From positions 1 to 42,883 of IMG/VR virus record IMGVR_UViG_3300030329_001324: 42,883 nucleotides of DNA. The stretch is one strand, 5' to 3'. Below the pieces are notes generated by a model. The model made no database searches and was not told the origin of the DNA. It was given only the letters and a program-made list of their open reading frames with translations. Both the position numbers and the translations under genes were made by a program. Position 1 is the stretch's first letter. The number at the start of each line of letters is the position of its first letter. Shown piece after piece: positions 1 through 8,308 of the stretch. The DNA is from a virus.

Positions 1-77
1 CCACCTAAATTGAGTGATTTATGCAAGGTCAAATAATAGTATTAGATGGTCCGGATGCTGTAGGTAAAACAACTCTT
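1..77. repeat. Terminal direct repeat, left copy (circular overlap)
   Basis: These 77 bases are identical to 42807-42883. The repeat covers the end of the MazG-like gene and the start of the kinase gene, so it is coding sequence and not a separate element. An exact overlap of this size at contig ends is what an assembler leaves on a circular or terminally redundant molecule. 77 is also a common assembly k-mer length (inference). The genome is therefore complete. Confidence 0.95.
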
Positions 78-1034
78 GCTCAAAAGATACAAGAGAAACT
101 TCCTAACACTAGATATATCCATTTAACTTATAGATGGAAGGACAAGATATTTGATTACCATACAGGAGCTATTCATTTAGCTGCAAAGTGGTCTAAGTTA
201 TCAAATGTAATTATAGATCGTTGGTGGCCTAGTGAAGCTTGTTATGCAACGACTTATAGAAGGACAAGTGCTTGGCCATTACAAGGAAGGTTTTGTGAGC
301 GTGTAGCATTGAAACATGGTGTTATTTATGTTAATTGTCTACCTGATCGAAATACTGTTGAAAGACATAAATTAATGAAGGAAATGAGAGTAGAGATGTA
401 TGATGATATTGGTAAACTTTGTGATTTATACACAGACTTATACTATGGGAATCCTGATCATAAAGATAAGGGGAACTATATAGACCAATTGATTCTCTCT
501 GGGGGAATGCAACAAATGCCATATTGTATACCATATACCATTGAAAAATGGGGTCCGCATTTAGATCAATTTGTAGATTTACTTATGCATGTAGGTAAAA
601 CTCATAGAGAATATCAATGGAAATCCGCTCTAGACCCAGAAGACCATAATATACTAGGGCATAAGCATTTTGCTCATCGTTTATTCGTCGGGGAAATAGT
701 TAATCCGAAGTATAAGGGTGTATTTTGGCCGTTTTATGAGTATAATAATAGCAGTTTATATTTGACTCAAGCTCTTCACAACCTATGGTTGAATGAAAGA
801 GACTGTGCTTATACAAATGTAAAAGATAAAGATGGAAAAGTTGATTTAAGATATGTTGAAGAAGCACAACAAAACGATATTGATATAATAGCTATGGGTA
901 ATGTAGCAGCAGATACTTTGCAAAAACATAAGATAGAACCTGATGGTATTATGAAACATCCGAGCTATTATAGAAGATTTTTAAATGGAGATGGATTTAA
1001 ACAGATACAAGATGATTTGGAGGAAGTTATATAA
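21..1034 (+). CDS. dNMP (thymidylate-type) kinase fused to a uracil-DNA-glycosylase-like domain
   Basis: The N-terminal half (about 1-195) is a P-loop nucleoside monophosphate kinase. It has Walker A GPDAVGKTT at 10-18 and a DRWWPSE stretch at 66-72, like the DR motif of thymidylate and dNMP kinases. It would phosphorylate dTMP or another dNMP to the diphosphate. The C-terminal part (about 219-320) does not belong to that family. VGE at 223-225, WPF at 236-238, TN at 265-266, AMGNVA at 291-296 and HPSYYRRF at 313-320 follow the order of motifs in the uracil-DNA glycosylase superfamily (inference from pattern, catalytic residue not certain). At 337 residues it is much longer than a simple kinase of about 200. 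The start codon lies inside the end of the MazG-like gene across the junction, and the stop overlaps the next start (TAATG), so the genes are translationally coupled. Confidence 0.8.
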   Translation: MQGQIIVLDGPDAVGKTTLAQKIQEKLPNTRYIHLTYRWKDKIFDYHTGAIHLAAKWSKLSNVIIDRWWPSEACYATTYRRTSAWPLQGRFCERVALKHGVIYVNCLPDRNTVERHKLMKEMRVEMYDDIGKLCDLYTDLYYGNPDHKDKGNYIDQLILSGGMQQMPYCIPYTIEKWGPHLDQFVDLLMHVGKTHREYQWKSALDPEDHNILGHKHFAHRLFVGEIVNPKYKGVFWPFYEYNNSSLYLTQALHNLWLNERDCAYTNVKDKDGKVDLRYVEEAQQNDIDIIAMGNVAADTLQKHKIEPDGIMKHPSYYRRFLNGDGFKQIQDDLEEVI

Positions 1035-1840
1035 TGTACGGTTATTCTGCTAATGATGAATGGTTTAGAACTTTAGGTACTATACTTAAAACTAGAAAAG
1101 TAGTATCTCCTAGAGAGAAAGGTACTTTAGAAATACTGAATCATAGCACTATTGTAGATATGAAGAATCCTATCGTTACTTATAAAGCAAGAGATTTAGG
1201 TTATAAATTTATGCCTGCTGAAGCAGCATTTATATTAACTGGTAGAAATACAGTAGGAATGATCTCGAAATATTCTGACATAATTAGTCAATTCTCAGAT
1301 GACGGATACTTTTTCAATGGGGCTTATGGTCCGCAGTTAATTGATCAATTCACTTATGTTGTAGATGAACTAATTAATGACCCAAATACAAGACAAGCTG
1401 TTGCAACTATATGGAGACCAAATCCAAGACCAAGTAAAGATATTCCTTGCACAGTTGCTGTACAATTTATGATTAGAGATAATAAACTACATATTTTCGA
1501 CACAATGAGGTCAAGCGATATATGGTTAGGTTGGCCATACGATATATTTAATTTTACAATGTGTGCAGCATTTGTTTCTTTATTATATAAATTAAGAACT
1601 GGACATTTACTACCACTAGGAAATATATATTTAACTGCAGCAAGTCAACATTTATACGAAAGTGATTATGAAAAAGCTGTAAATATATTACAAAATCCTG
1701 GTATTTTACCATATCATAGTTTTGACATAACACAATTTAACCATCCAAAAGAATTGACGCAATGGCTTATAGATCATGCAGAGAAAGGAACTCTATTAGA
1801 TTTTCCTAAGCCAGACTTGGATATAACAGATGGGAACTAA
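1034..1840 (+). CDS. Thymidylate synthase family protein, probable dCMP hydroxymethylase
   Basis: This 268-residue protein has the thymidylate synthase core: catalytic Cys in IPCT (C139), MRSSD (R159, D162), LGWPYD (165-170), HLY (206-208) and Glu63. Three positions depart from thymidylate synthase and agree with T4 gp42 as I remember it. PCH is PCT, QRS is MRS, and the Asn of the PFNI motif, which recognises dUMP, is Asp170. Asn to Asp at that site is the known switch from dUMP to dCMP recognition. The likely reaction is therefore 5-hydroxymethylation of dCMP with methylene-tetrahydrofolate. The gene starts on the stop of the kinase (TAATG), with GGAGG about 11 bases upstream. It is followed at once by dCMP deaminase. 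A true dUMP methylase remains possible. Confidence 0.8.
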   Translation: MYGYSANDEWFRTLGTILKTRKVVSPREKGTLEILNHSTIVDMKNPIVTYKARDLGYKFMPAEAAFILTGRNTVGMISKYSDIISQFSDDGYFFNGAYGPQLIDQFTYVVDELINDPNTRQAVATIWRPNPRPSKDIPCTVAVQFMIRDNKLHIFDTMRSSDIWLGWPYDIFNFTMCAAFVSLLYKLRTGHLLPLGNIYLTAASQHLYESDYEKAVNILQNPGILPYHSFDITQFNHPKELTQWLIDHAEKGTLLDFPKPDLDITDGN

Positions 1841-2354
1841 GATAAATGAAAGACCTAGTAAAACAACATATTTTCTCGCTATGGCGAAACTTGTTAGTAC
1901 TCGCGGGACGTGCGCTCGTCGTCGTGTTGGTTGTGTGTTGGTTGATAAGCATGGTCTTGTTCTTGCTACTGGATACAACGGTAACGGCAGGGGCCAAGGA
2001 CATTGCATCGACTCCCCCTGTGAAGGAGCAAAATATAAAAGTGGAGAAGGACTTGACAAATGTGAAGCTATACACGCAGAACAAAACGCTATTCTCCAAT
2101 GTAAGAATACTGAACATATTGAGAAAGCTTATATCACCCTAAGTCCGTGTGTGACTTGTGTGAAGTTATTATTAAATACGTCTTGCAAGGAAATCGTCTA
2201 CTTGGAAGAATATGTTAACAAAGACGCAGAGAGGATATGGAAGAATGCCAATAGATTATGGAAACCAGCAACTACCGCTTTGGAAACCGGAGTCGAAGTG
2301 GACCCCACCACGGGATTTCCCCGACTTGTCTGGAGCCAAACTAATCGCATTTGA
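1830..2354 (+). CDS. dCMP deaminase
   Basis: Zinc-dependent deoxycytidylate deaminase of 174 residues, converting dCMP to dUMP. The zinc and proton-shuttle motif HAEQNA is at 82-87 and the second zinc motif PCVTC at 106-110. Extra Cys and His residues at 59-64 and 78 may bind a second zinc, as in T4 dCMP deaminase. The start overlaps the end of the preceding gene by 11 bases. The reading frame overlaps the first bases of the polymerase gene. In context it competes for dCMP with the putative hydroxymethylase upstream and supplies dUMP for dTTP synthesis. No second thymidylate synthase is present in this genome. Confidence 0.92.
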   Translation: MGTKINERPSKTTYFLAMAKLVSTRGTCARRRVGCVLVDKHGLVLATGYNGNGRGQGHCIDSPCEGAKYKSGEGLDKCEAIHAEQNAILQCKNTEHIEKAYITLSPCVTCVKLLLNTSCKEIVYLEEYVNKDAERIWKNANRLWKPATTALETGVEVDPTTGFPRLVWSQTNRI

Positions 2355-4182
2355 TTGTGAGACGTATGACCCAAACTTATTAACAAATGGACCAGGAGGT
2401 GTAAGAAATGACGGAAGACTTATTGGAATTTCAGTGGCAACGGACACAGGATTTCGAGGCTACTACCCAATCGGACATGCGGGTGAAGGTAACCTTGACC
2501 GTAACCGTGTGCTACGATGGGCAAAAGACCAACTCGAAACAGGGATTAACAAGGTTGGAGCAAATATACTCTACGATCTTGAATGGCTTAAAACCGTTGG
2601 CATTGCTGTCAAAGGCAATCTCTACGACGTTCAAGTCGCGGAGCCTCTCATCGACGAAGAAAGAAGGGAAGGCTACTCGCTCCAAGTCCTCTCCGAAAGG
2701 TACTTAGGAAGAGGAAAAGACGAGTCATTATTAAATGCTGCAGCTCAGGCATATAATATAGACCCTAAAAAAGAGATGTGGAAACTCCCTGCTCACTATG
2801 TAGGGGAATATGCTGAAATAGACGCAGTAAATACATTAGAAGTATTTAAAAAACAAATACCTATTCTTAAAGAAAATGATCTTTGGGATATATTTATGCT
2901 CGAAACAGAGCTTATTCCTCTATTACTTGAAATGAGATTTCAAGGAGTTAGAATTGATATTAAAAAAGCTGAGCAATTAAATAAGCAATATAAAAAAGAA
3001 GAGAGTAGATTTCTTAAAAATTTAAGAGAATTTGCAGGCTTTCCTGTTGAACCATGGAGTAATGATCAATTAGCAGTTGTTTGTAAAAGAAATAATATAT
3101 GGTTTCCTGAGACTCAAGCAGGTAATCCTTCTTTTACAGCTGACTTTATGTCAAATAGTACTGATTCTTTTTTAACTAAAGTTGCAGAATATAGAAAATT
3201 AAATAAGATGAGAAGAGACTTTATTCAAAAGGTATGTTTAGATATGAGTGTTAATGGTCGTATCCATGCACAGTTTCATCAATTAAGAAAAGATTCTGAT
3301 GGTACAAGAACCGGTAGGTTTAGTTCAAGTAGTCCTAACTTACAACAAATACCAGCAAGAGATGAATATTGGGGACCATTAATTAGATCGTTATTCTTAC
3401 CTGAAGAACCAGTAGAACACGGTACTAGTCATGGTAGAAATCAGTGGTTTAGATTAGATTACAATCAACAAGAACCTAGAGTATTAGCTCATTATGCAGC
3501 ATTAAGAAAGATCAGAGGTTCGAAGGAAGCTGTTGAAGCATATAAGAATAAAGATGCAGACTTCCATACATTAGTAGCTAAGATGGCAAAGATAGATAGA
3601 AAAGTAGCTAAGACAATTAACTTAGGAATTATGTATGGTATGGGTACATATAAACTAGGTCAAATGCTAGGTCTTAATTATAATGAGGCCATAAATTTGC
3701 TCGAAAAATACCATGAAAATGTCCCATTTGTTAAGGGGCTTATGCACGAGGCGTCTCAAGCTGTGGTATATCGTGGCGAAATTAAGACAATACTAGGGAG
3801 AAAAAGACACTTTAATTTTTGGGAACCTTCTGATTCAAAATTAAAATGGCCAAATAAAGAAATGCCATTACGAAGAGAAGAAGCAGAGGAAGTATGGAAA
3901 GGTAGACCATTAAAACGTGCTTACACTCATAAAGCTTTAAATGCTTTAATACAAGGGACATCAGCAGACTTAACTAAAAAAGCTATGTTGATGCTATATA
4001 AAGAATTAAAAATTGTCCCTCACTTACAAGTGCATGATGAACTAGATATAACACATGCAGATAATCCATTAATAAAATCTGTAGTAGAGATAATGGAAAA
4101 TTGTGTGGACTTAGAGGTACCATTAAAAGTATCTGTAGAAAAAGGTCCGTCATGGGGAGAAGTTAAGGAGGTACGAATATAA
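2245..4182 (+). CDS. Family A DNA polymerase with 3'-5' exonuclease
   Basis: Replicative DNA polymerase of the Pol I family, 645 residues from this start. Exonuclease motifs are present: DCE at about 37-39, the Exo II Asp in ILYDLEW near 111, and YAEID near 189-193. Polymerase motif A is DYNQQEPR near 404, motif B runs from KTINLGIMYG near 456, and motif C is QVHDE near 595. There is no 5'-3' nuclease domain, as usual in T7-like phages. A start at 2212 is also open. ATG 2245 is preferred because GAGGAT lies 9 bases upstream and it shortens the overlap with dCMP deaminase to 110 bases. The stop overlaps the next start (TAATG). Confidence 0.95.
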   Translation: MPIDYGNQQLPLWKPESKWTPPRDFPDLSGAKLIAFDCETYDPNLLTNGPGGVRNDGRLIGISVATDTGFRGYYPIGHAGEGNLDRNRVLRWAKDQLETGINKVGANILYDLEWLKTVGIAVKGNLYDVQVAEPLIDEERREGYSLQVLSERYLGRGKDESLLNAAAQAYNIDPKKEMWKLPAHYVGEYAEIDAVNTLEVFKKQIPILKENDLWDIFMLETELIPLLLEMRFQGVRIDIKKAEQLNKQYKKEESRFLKNLREFAGFPVEPWSNDQLAVVCKRNNIWFPETQAGNPSFTADFMSNSTDSFLTKVAEYRKLNKMRRDFIQKVCLDMSVNGRIHAQFHQLRKDSDGTRTGRFSSSSPNLQQIPARDEYWGPLIRSLFLPEEPVEHGTSHGRNQWFRLDYNQQEPRVLAHYAALRKIRGSKEAVEAYKNKDADFHTLVAKMAKIDRKVAKTINLGIMYGMGTYKLGQMLGLNYNEAINLLEKYHENVPFVKGLMHEASQAVVYRGEIKTILGRKRHFNFWEPSDSKLKWPNKEMPLRREEAEEVWKGRPLKRAYTHKALNALIQGTSADLTKKAMLMLYKELKIVPHLQVHDELDITHADNPLIKSVVEIMENCVDLEVPLKVSVEKGPSWGEVKEVRI

Positions 4183-4640
4183 TGTGGGTGTTTACTAATC
4201 ACGGATTCTATAGTATAGTTAAGATACTAGATACAAATCCAGAAGAGTTTTGGATTAGGTCTAGGCGTAAAGAACATTTAACTACGTATTTTAGTGAGGA
4301 GAGAATAATACACACTCATGCAACGGATTATCAATACAGAGTCACAATTAACAAGGAAGAATTAATTGATATATTTAATCATCTTCCACAAGAAATTGAT
4401 TATACTAATTTCAAAGATTCTATTCAAGACAAAGAACTTAAAGACGCTGCCCTTTACGTATGGCAAGATATATTTGGAGTATTAGATGAGCGAAAAGGAA
4501 CTATGGGCTTTAGTCAAACGCAACGTACCGGGACACCTACTCCGAATAGAAAATCTAATGGGAGCGGGAATACCGGACTCTCATCTGACACACAAGGGAA
4601 AAACGGTGTGGTTAGAATTGAAGATTGGAAAGGGAAATAA
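4182..4640 (+). CDS. Conserved phage protein of unknown function
   Basis: Protein of 152 residues that I cannot assign. The first 105 residues look like an ordinary globular protein rich in Trp, Phe and Tyr. The last 45 or so are Gly, Thr, Asn and Ser-rich and unlike the rest. That tail is encoded in the stretch where the next gene (start 4486) is already read in another frame, so it may be a by-product of an absent stop codon. The start overlaps the polymerase stop (TAATG), with AAGGAGG upstream. Position among replication genes suggests a replication or recombination accessory role (inference). Confidence 0.7.
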   Translation: MWVFTNHGFYSIVKILDTNPEEFWIRSRRKEHLTTYFSEERIIHTHATDYQYRVTINKEELIDIFNHLPQEIDYTNFKDSIQDKELKDAALYVWQDIFGVLDERKGTMGFSQTQRTGTPTPNRKSNGSGNTGLSSDTQGKNGVVRIEDWKGK

Positions 4641-4884
4641 TGTTCAGTTTCAAAATACACAGATTGCATTTTTTAATGAGGCAAGAAAGCACGGTGCAAA
4701 CTGTAAAGTGCTTATGCGAAAAAATGATTTGTTATATCTTATTAACAGTGATGTTATCATTAATTCTGTTTACAAAAGCATTAAAGGTGATAGAGTGTCA
4801 ATTAACATTAATGAACTATCAAAAGCATGGATATGGGGAATGCCATGGAAATGGAATGAGATAATTCAAAGGATATATGAATAG
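4486..4884 (+). CDS. VRR-NUC type endonuclease
   Basis: Small nuclease of 132 residues in the PD-(D/E)XK superfamily. The sequence begins SEKELWALVK, followed by RIEN, then GAGIPDSHL (PD, about 27-35), WLELKIGKG (ExK, 42-50) and a downstream Gln in FQNTQ (54-58). This is the order of the VRR-NUC domain. Stand-alone phage VRR-NUC proteins cut or trim branched DNA and often sit in replication modules, as here. The gene overlaps the end of the preceding ORF by 155 bases in a different frame. The family match starts right at this Met, so the start is sound. Confidence 0.85.
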   Translation: MSEKELWALVKRNVPGHLLRIENLMGAGIPDSHLTHKGKTVWLELKIGKGNNVQFQNTQIAFFNEARKHGANCKVLMRKNDLLYLINSDVIINSVYKSIKGDRVSININELSKAWIWGMPWKWNEIIQRIYE

Positions 4885-4896
4885 AGAGAAGAGAAC

Positions 4897-5214
4897 ATGG
4901 CCAAAGTATACGTAGTACAAGAAGTTGCTAATCGTAATGTGCTTCCTGCACAACAATATGGTGAGTTAACACTTATGCTACCTCCTGGAGATGTTGTACT
5001 ATCAGCAGCTCCTACAGTTAAACGTCTTAGAAGACATTTAAAGGATTATACTGACCAAGATTTTATTCTTACTATGGGCGATCCAATTGCCATTGCATTA
5101 GCAGGAGCTATAGCAAGTGAAAGTAATGCAGGTAAAGTTAATTTCTTGAAATGGGATAGACAAGAGAAAAAATACTATCCAGTAAAAACTGATATACACG
5201 GGAGGGCAGCATGA
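4897..5214 (+). CDS. Conserved phage protein of unknown function
   Basis: Protein of 105 residues. The centre, with MGDPIAIALAGAIASE (about 60-75) followed by LKWDRQEKKYYPV, resembles small proteins seen beside polymerase genes in other marine podoviruses (recollection, not a search). No catalytic motif is visible. It is preceded by AGAGAAGAGA about 3 bases before ATG. It overlaps the next gene by 4 bases (ATGA), so the two are probably co-translated. Function unknown. Confidence 0.7.
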   Translation: MAKVYVVQEVANRNVLPAQQYGELTLMLPPGDVVLSAAPTVKRLRRHLKDYTDQDFILTMGDPIAIALAGAIASESNAGKVNFLKWDRQEKKYYPVKTDIHGRAA

Positions 5215-5765
5215 AACTAAAAGACAAAGTAATAATAGAAGAAGCACCAATCGCAGATAACAAAGACTTAACTGAGGTATCTGAGATTGTAGCTACTATA
5301 GCAGAAGTAGAACGTACAATGAAAGTACAAGAGAATGCTTTAAAGACTAGTAAAGATACACATAGAAGATTAATTGAAGAAGATCTACCTAATAAGCTAG
5401 CTGAAATAGGATTAACTAAAGTTGAGACTACTAATGGCGATAAGGTAGAAGTAAAACCATTTTATAGAGGTCATATAAGTAAAGAACGTATGTCTGATGC
5501 GTATGAATGGTTAAGAAAAAATAATCACGGAGATTTAATTAAGAATGAAATCAAAACAACCTTTGGAAAAGGAGAAGATAATAAGTCTATTGAATTGAAA
5601 AAACTTCTTAATGATTCCGGTATAAGTTTCACTGATAAGGAGAGTGTTCACCCACAATCTCTAAACGCATTTATCAGAGAACAAACAGAGAAGGGGAAAG
5701 CCCTACCTCATGATCTGTTGGGTGTTCATATAGGGCAAATTGCTAAAATAAAGAGAGGAGAATAG
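5211..5765 (+). CDS. Conserved phage protein, coiled-coil N-terminus, unknown function
   Basis: Protein of 184 residues. Residues 15-65 are charged and helical (probable coiled coil). The second half contains KERMSDAYEWLRKNNHGD (about 87-104) and FGKGEDN (114-120), a pattern I recall from hypothetical proteins of other podoviruses. It starts inside the previous stop (ATGA) and ends one base before the next gene's leader. It lies between polymerase and primase, so a role in replication or recombination is likely, but no enzyme motif is seen. Confidence 0.7.
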   Translation: MKLKDKVIIEEAPIADNKDLTEVSEIVATIAEVERTMKVQENALKTSKDTHRRLIEEDLPNKLAEIGLTKVETTNGDKVEVKPFYRGHISKERMSDAYEWLRKNNHGDLIKNEIKTTFGKGEDNKSIELKKLLNDSGISFTDKESVHPQSLNAFIREQTEKGKALPHDLLGVHIGQIAKIKRGE

Positions 5766-5766
5766 C

Positions 5767-6507
5767 ATGAATCAAGTAACGAAAAAACAATCTGGTGCAC
5801 TTCAAGTTATTGACTTCGCAGCAGATGCAAACGTAGGTCTGGAGAAAATGACAGCTTCAGATTTAGCTATTCCATTCATCTCTTTGATCCAAAAAACTAG
5901 TCCTCAAATTGAAGAAATTGACGGCGCAAAACCGGGAATGATATTCAATAGTGTGACTAACAAGCTTTATAAAGAAATCACTGTACTCCCTTGTGGGTAT
6001 AAGAGAGCATTTGTAGAGTGGAAACCGCGTGAAAAAGGCGGCGGTTATGTAGGTGAACATACACCTGATAGCGAGCTTGCTAGCAAACCGCGAAATGATC
6101 GAGGAGAAGTCGTACTAGAGAATGGAAATATACTAGTTGAAACAGCATATCAATTTATCTTACTGATAGATGGAAATAATGCAGAGACTGCTGTAATTAG
6201 TATGAGTTCTACTCAGCTTAAAAAAGCTAGAAGATGGAACAGTATGATGATGGGATTAAAAGTTCCACATCCTAACGGTACGATGGTTACGCCTGCTTCT
6301 TTCAGTCACATGTACAAGATAAGTACTGTGCAAGAAAAGAATGATAAAGGTTCTTGGCATGGTTGGAACATAGAAATTATGGGTCCAGTCAAAGACACTA
6401 ACCAATATCAAATGGCTAAAACTTTTGCAGGAGGAGTTAAGAGTAACGAAGTTAAAGTTGCACCTCCAAAGCAAGACGAAGCTCAGCAACCTAAACGCGA
6501 CTTTTAA
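5767..6507 (+). CDS. Conserved replication-module protein, possible ssDNA-binding protein
   Basis: Protein of 246 residues with no recognised catalytic motif. It is rich in beta-type segments such as MIFNSVTNKLYKEITVLPCG and EWKPREKGGGY, which would suit an OB-fold-like DNA-binding protein. Its position directly before the primase also fits an SSB (inference only). The C-terminal 25 residues are Pro, Gln and Lys-rich and look disordered, but the tail lacks the acidic tip of a classical SSB. The start follows one of the repeated strong ribosome sites AGAGAGGAG (5752-5760). Another function is quite possible. Confidence 0.65.
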   Translation: MNQVTKKQSGALQVIDFAADANVGLEKMTASDLAIPFISLIQKTSPQIEEIDGAKPGMIFNSVTNKLYKEITVLPCGYKRAFVEWKPREKGGGYVGEHTPDSELASKPRNDRGEVVLENGNILVETAYQFILLIDGNNAETAVISMSSTQLKKARRWNSMMMGLKVPHPNGTMVTPASFSHMYKISTVQEKNDKGSWHGWNIEIMGPVKDTNQYQMAKTFAGGVKSNEVKVAPPKQDEAQQPKRDF

Positions 6508-6514
6508 GTTACAG

Positions 6515-6556
6515 GGCCGGTCATGGAGAATAGATTTAGTTCTCTTTTCGCCGGCC
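6515..6556 (+). promoter_or_regulatory. Hairpin around the primase start codon
   Basis: GGCCGG (6515-6520) can pair with CCGGCC (6551-6556), and GAGAA (6526-6530) with TTCTC (6540-6544). The primase ATG (6523-6525) lies in the internal loop. No good Shine-Dalgarno site precedes this start. The hairpin is GC-rich in an AT-rich genome, so control of primase translation is plausible, though not shown. Confidence 0.45.
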
Positions 6557-8034
6557 TTGAACGAGCCCACGGTACATACGAAATAAAAGATTCCCGTGCC
6601 GATGGTAAACTGACGGGCAAGGCTGTAACGGTAAGAGAAAACGTAACTATACAACATTGGAAGGACCACTTAGCTGGTACCAAAGGACTAGGTATTATTC
6701 CTATCAATGATGAATCCAAAGTTAAATTTGGAGCCATTGATGTAGATGAATATGCTGAATTAAATTTAAAAGAATTATCTATAAAACTTAATCAATTAAA
6801 ATTACCATTAATCCCATGTAGATCAAAATCAGGTGGAGTACACTTATATCTATTTTGTAAAGAATGGATACCTGCATCTGTAATGAAATTAAAACTAGAA
6901 GAATTATCATCTGCTCTTGGCTTTGGAGGTTGTGAAGTATTTCCAAAACAAATACAAATATTAGCTGAACGAGGAGATGTAGGTGGTTGGATTAATATGC
7001 CATACTTTAATGCTACAAATACAGAAAGATATGCCATACTTAATGAGAATAATTTATCACCAGAACAGTTCTTAGATTTAGCTGAATCAAATCTATTGTC
7101 TCAAAAGGAGGTAGAAAAATTAAAGATTGAAGTTAATTCTGAGTTAAAAGAGGGTCCTCCTTGTTTGCAACATTTGACACAGCAAGGTTTTCCAGAGGGG
7201 ACTAGGAATAATGGACTATTTAATATAGCTGTCTATGCTAGAAAAGCTTTCCCTGATGAGTGGCAAGCTAAGGTAGAAGACTATAATATAAAGTTCATGG
7301 ACCCTCCATTAAAGAGTACTGAAGTGTTAGAAGTAATTAAATCAGCTTCTAAAAAGACATATCAGTATACGTGTAGCCGGGCTCCGATTGCACCACATTG
7401 CAACGCGTCTGTCTGTAAACTCCGAAAGCATGGGATCGGAAATGATGGCAGAATGCCGGCTATACACTCTTTAACTAAATACAATTCTAATCCTCCTATC
7501 TGGTTTTTAGATATAGAAGGTAGCGGACGAATTGAATTAGATACGGATGATTTACAGAATCAAAGAAGATTTCAAAGAAGGTGTATGGAAAAGCTTAATA
7601 TGATGCCTGCAAAAATGAATGAGAATGCCTGGAATCAGCTTATTAACCATTTATTTGAGAACCTAAACGTGATAGAAGCACCTGTAGATGCTAGTTCTAT
7701 TGGGCAATTGTTCGAACTCATAGAACGATTTTGTACCGGTAGAGCTCAAGCAATGAGTAAAGACGAGATACTGCTTGGGAAACCTTGGACCGAGGATAAC
7801 AAGCATTATTTCAGGATTTCAGATCTGATGGCGTTCTTTGATCGTCAACATTTTAGAGAGTTTAAAGTTCATCAAGTAACTTCTCTCTTAAAACAGCGAG
7901 ATGCTGAACATCATTTCTGGAACATAAAAGGTAAAGGAGTTAACTTGTGGTCGCTTGCTGCATTTGCAAAACAAGATAGTGGTCACGACGTACCGGAGGA
8001 CGTAGAAGATGACAAAGAAGAAGTACCGTTTTAA
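6523..8034 (+). CDS. DNA primase, archaeo-eukaryotic (TOTE-like) type
   Basis: Protein of 503 residues. The N-terminal 160 residues match the AEP primase fold in its TOTE-type form. They include HWKDHLAGTKGLGIIP (45-60), metal-binding AIDVDEY (D73 and D75), SGGVHLYLF (103-111, motif II) and CEVFPKQ (137-143, motif III). A C-terminal region follows with GTRNNGLFNIAVYARK and a cluster CSRAPIAPHCNASVC near 282-296 that could bind zinc. The final residues are acidic and end EEVPF, which recalls SSB-type C-terminal tips. The enzyme would make primers for the family A polymerase. The end overlaps the next gene by 26 bases. No DnaG-type or T7 gp4-type primase is present. Confidence 0.82.
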   Translation: MENRFSSLFAGLERAHGTYEIKDSRADGKLTGKAVTVRENVTIQHWKDHLAGTKGLGIIPINDESKVKFGAIDVDEYAELNLKELSIKLNQLKLPLIPCRSKSGGVHLYLFCKEWIPASVMKLKLEELSSALGFGGCEVFPKQIQILAERGDVGGWINMPYFNATNTERYAILNENNLSPEQFLDLAESNLLSQKEVEKLKIEVNSELKEGPPCLQHLTQQGFPEGTRNNGLFNIAVYARKAFPDEWQAKVEDYNIKFMDPPLKSTEVLEVIKSASKKTYQYTCSRAPIAPHCNASVCKLRKHGIGNDGRMPAIHSLTKYNSNPPIWFLDIEGSGRIELDTDDLQNQRRFQRRCMEKLNMMPAKMNENAWNQLINHLFENLNVIEAPVDASSIGQLFELIERFCTGRAQAMSKDEILLGKPWTEDNKHYFRISDLMAFFDRQHFREFKVHQVTSLLKQRDAEHHFWNIKGKGVNLWSLAAFAKQDSGHDVPEDVEDDKEEVPF

Positions 8035-8308
8035 AAGAAAACCTGGTATGACAGAGGCAGATACTTATGCTAATGTTGAAGTTAGTTGGACTGATATTGT
8101 TTCTGACGCTTCGTGGTTAGAGGCTAAAGCTTTTGATAAGATGAAACCAGCTATGTGTAAGACTACTGGTAAAATATATAACAGAGCTGGAGGCTGTACT
8201 AGAATATTTGCTGATTGGTCGTTAGATGAGGATGGCAATATGGATTCTTATGGTAACGTAACAGTAATTCCTAACTCAGTTATTAAGGATATTAAGGTTA
8301 AGAAATGA
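8009..8308 (+). CDS. Conserved small phage protein of unknown function
   Basis: Protein of 99 residues beginning with a very basic stretch (TKKKYRFKRK). It contains VSWTDIVSDASW, then a Cys-containing segment (AMCKTTGKIYNRAGGCTRIF), then NVTVIPNSVIKDI. I recall similar proteins from phage replication regions without assigned function. It starts within the end of the primase gene and overlaps the next start by 4 bases (ATGATGA), so it belongs to the replication operon. Confidence 0.7.
   Translation: MTKKKYRFKRKPGMTEADTYANVEVSWTDIVSDASWLEAKAFDKMKPAMCKTTGKIYNRAGGCTRIFADWSLDEDGNMDSYGNVTVIPNSVIKDIKVKK

Noticed and set aside
1846-2142. 98-residue ORF inside dCMP deaminase
   Set aside because: It is out of frame with a gene whose catalytic motifs are intact, so it is a shadow ORF.
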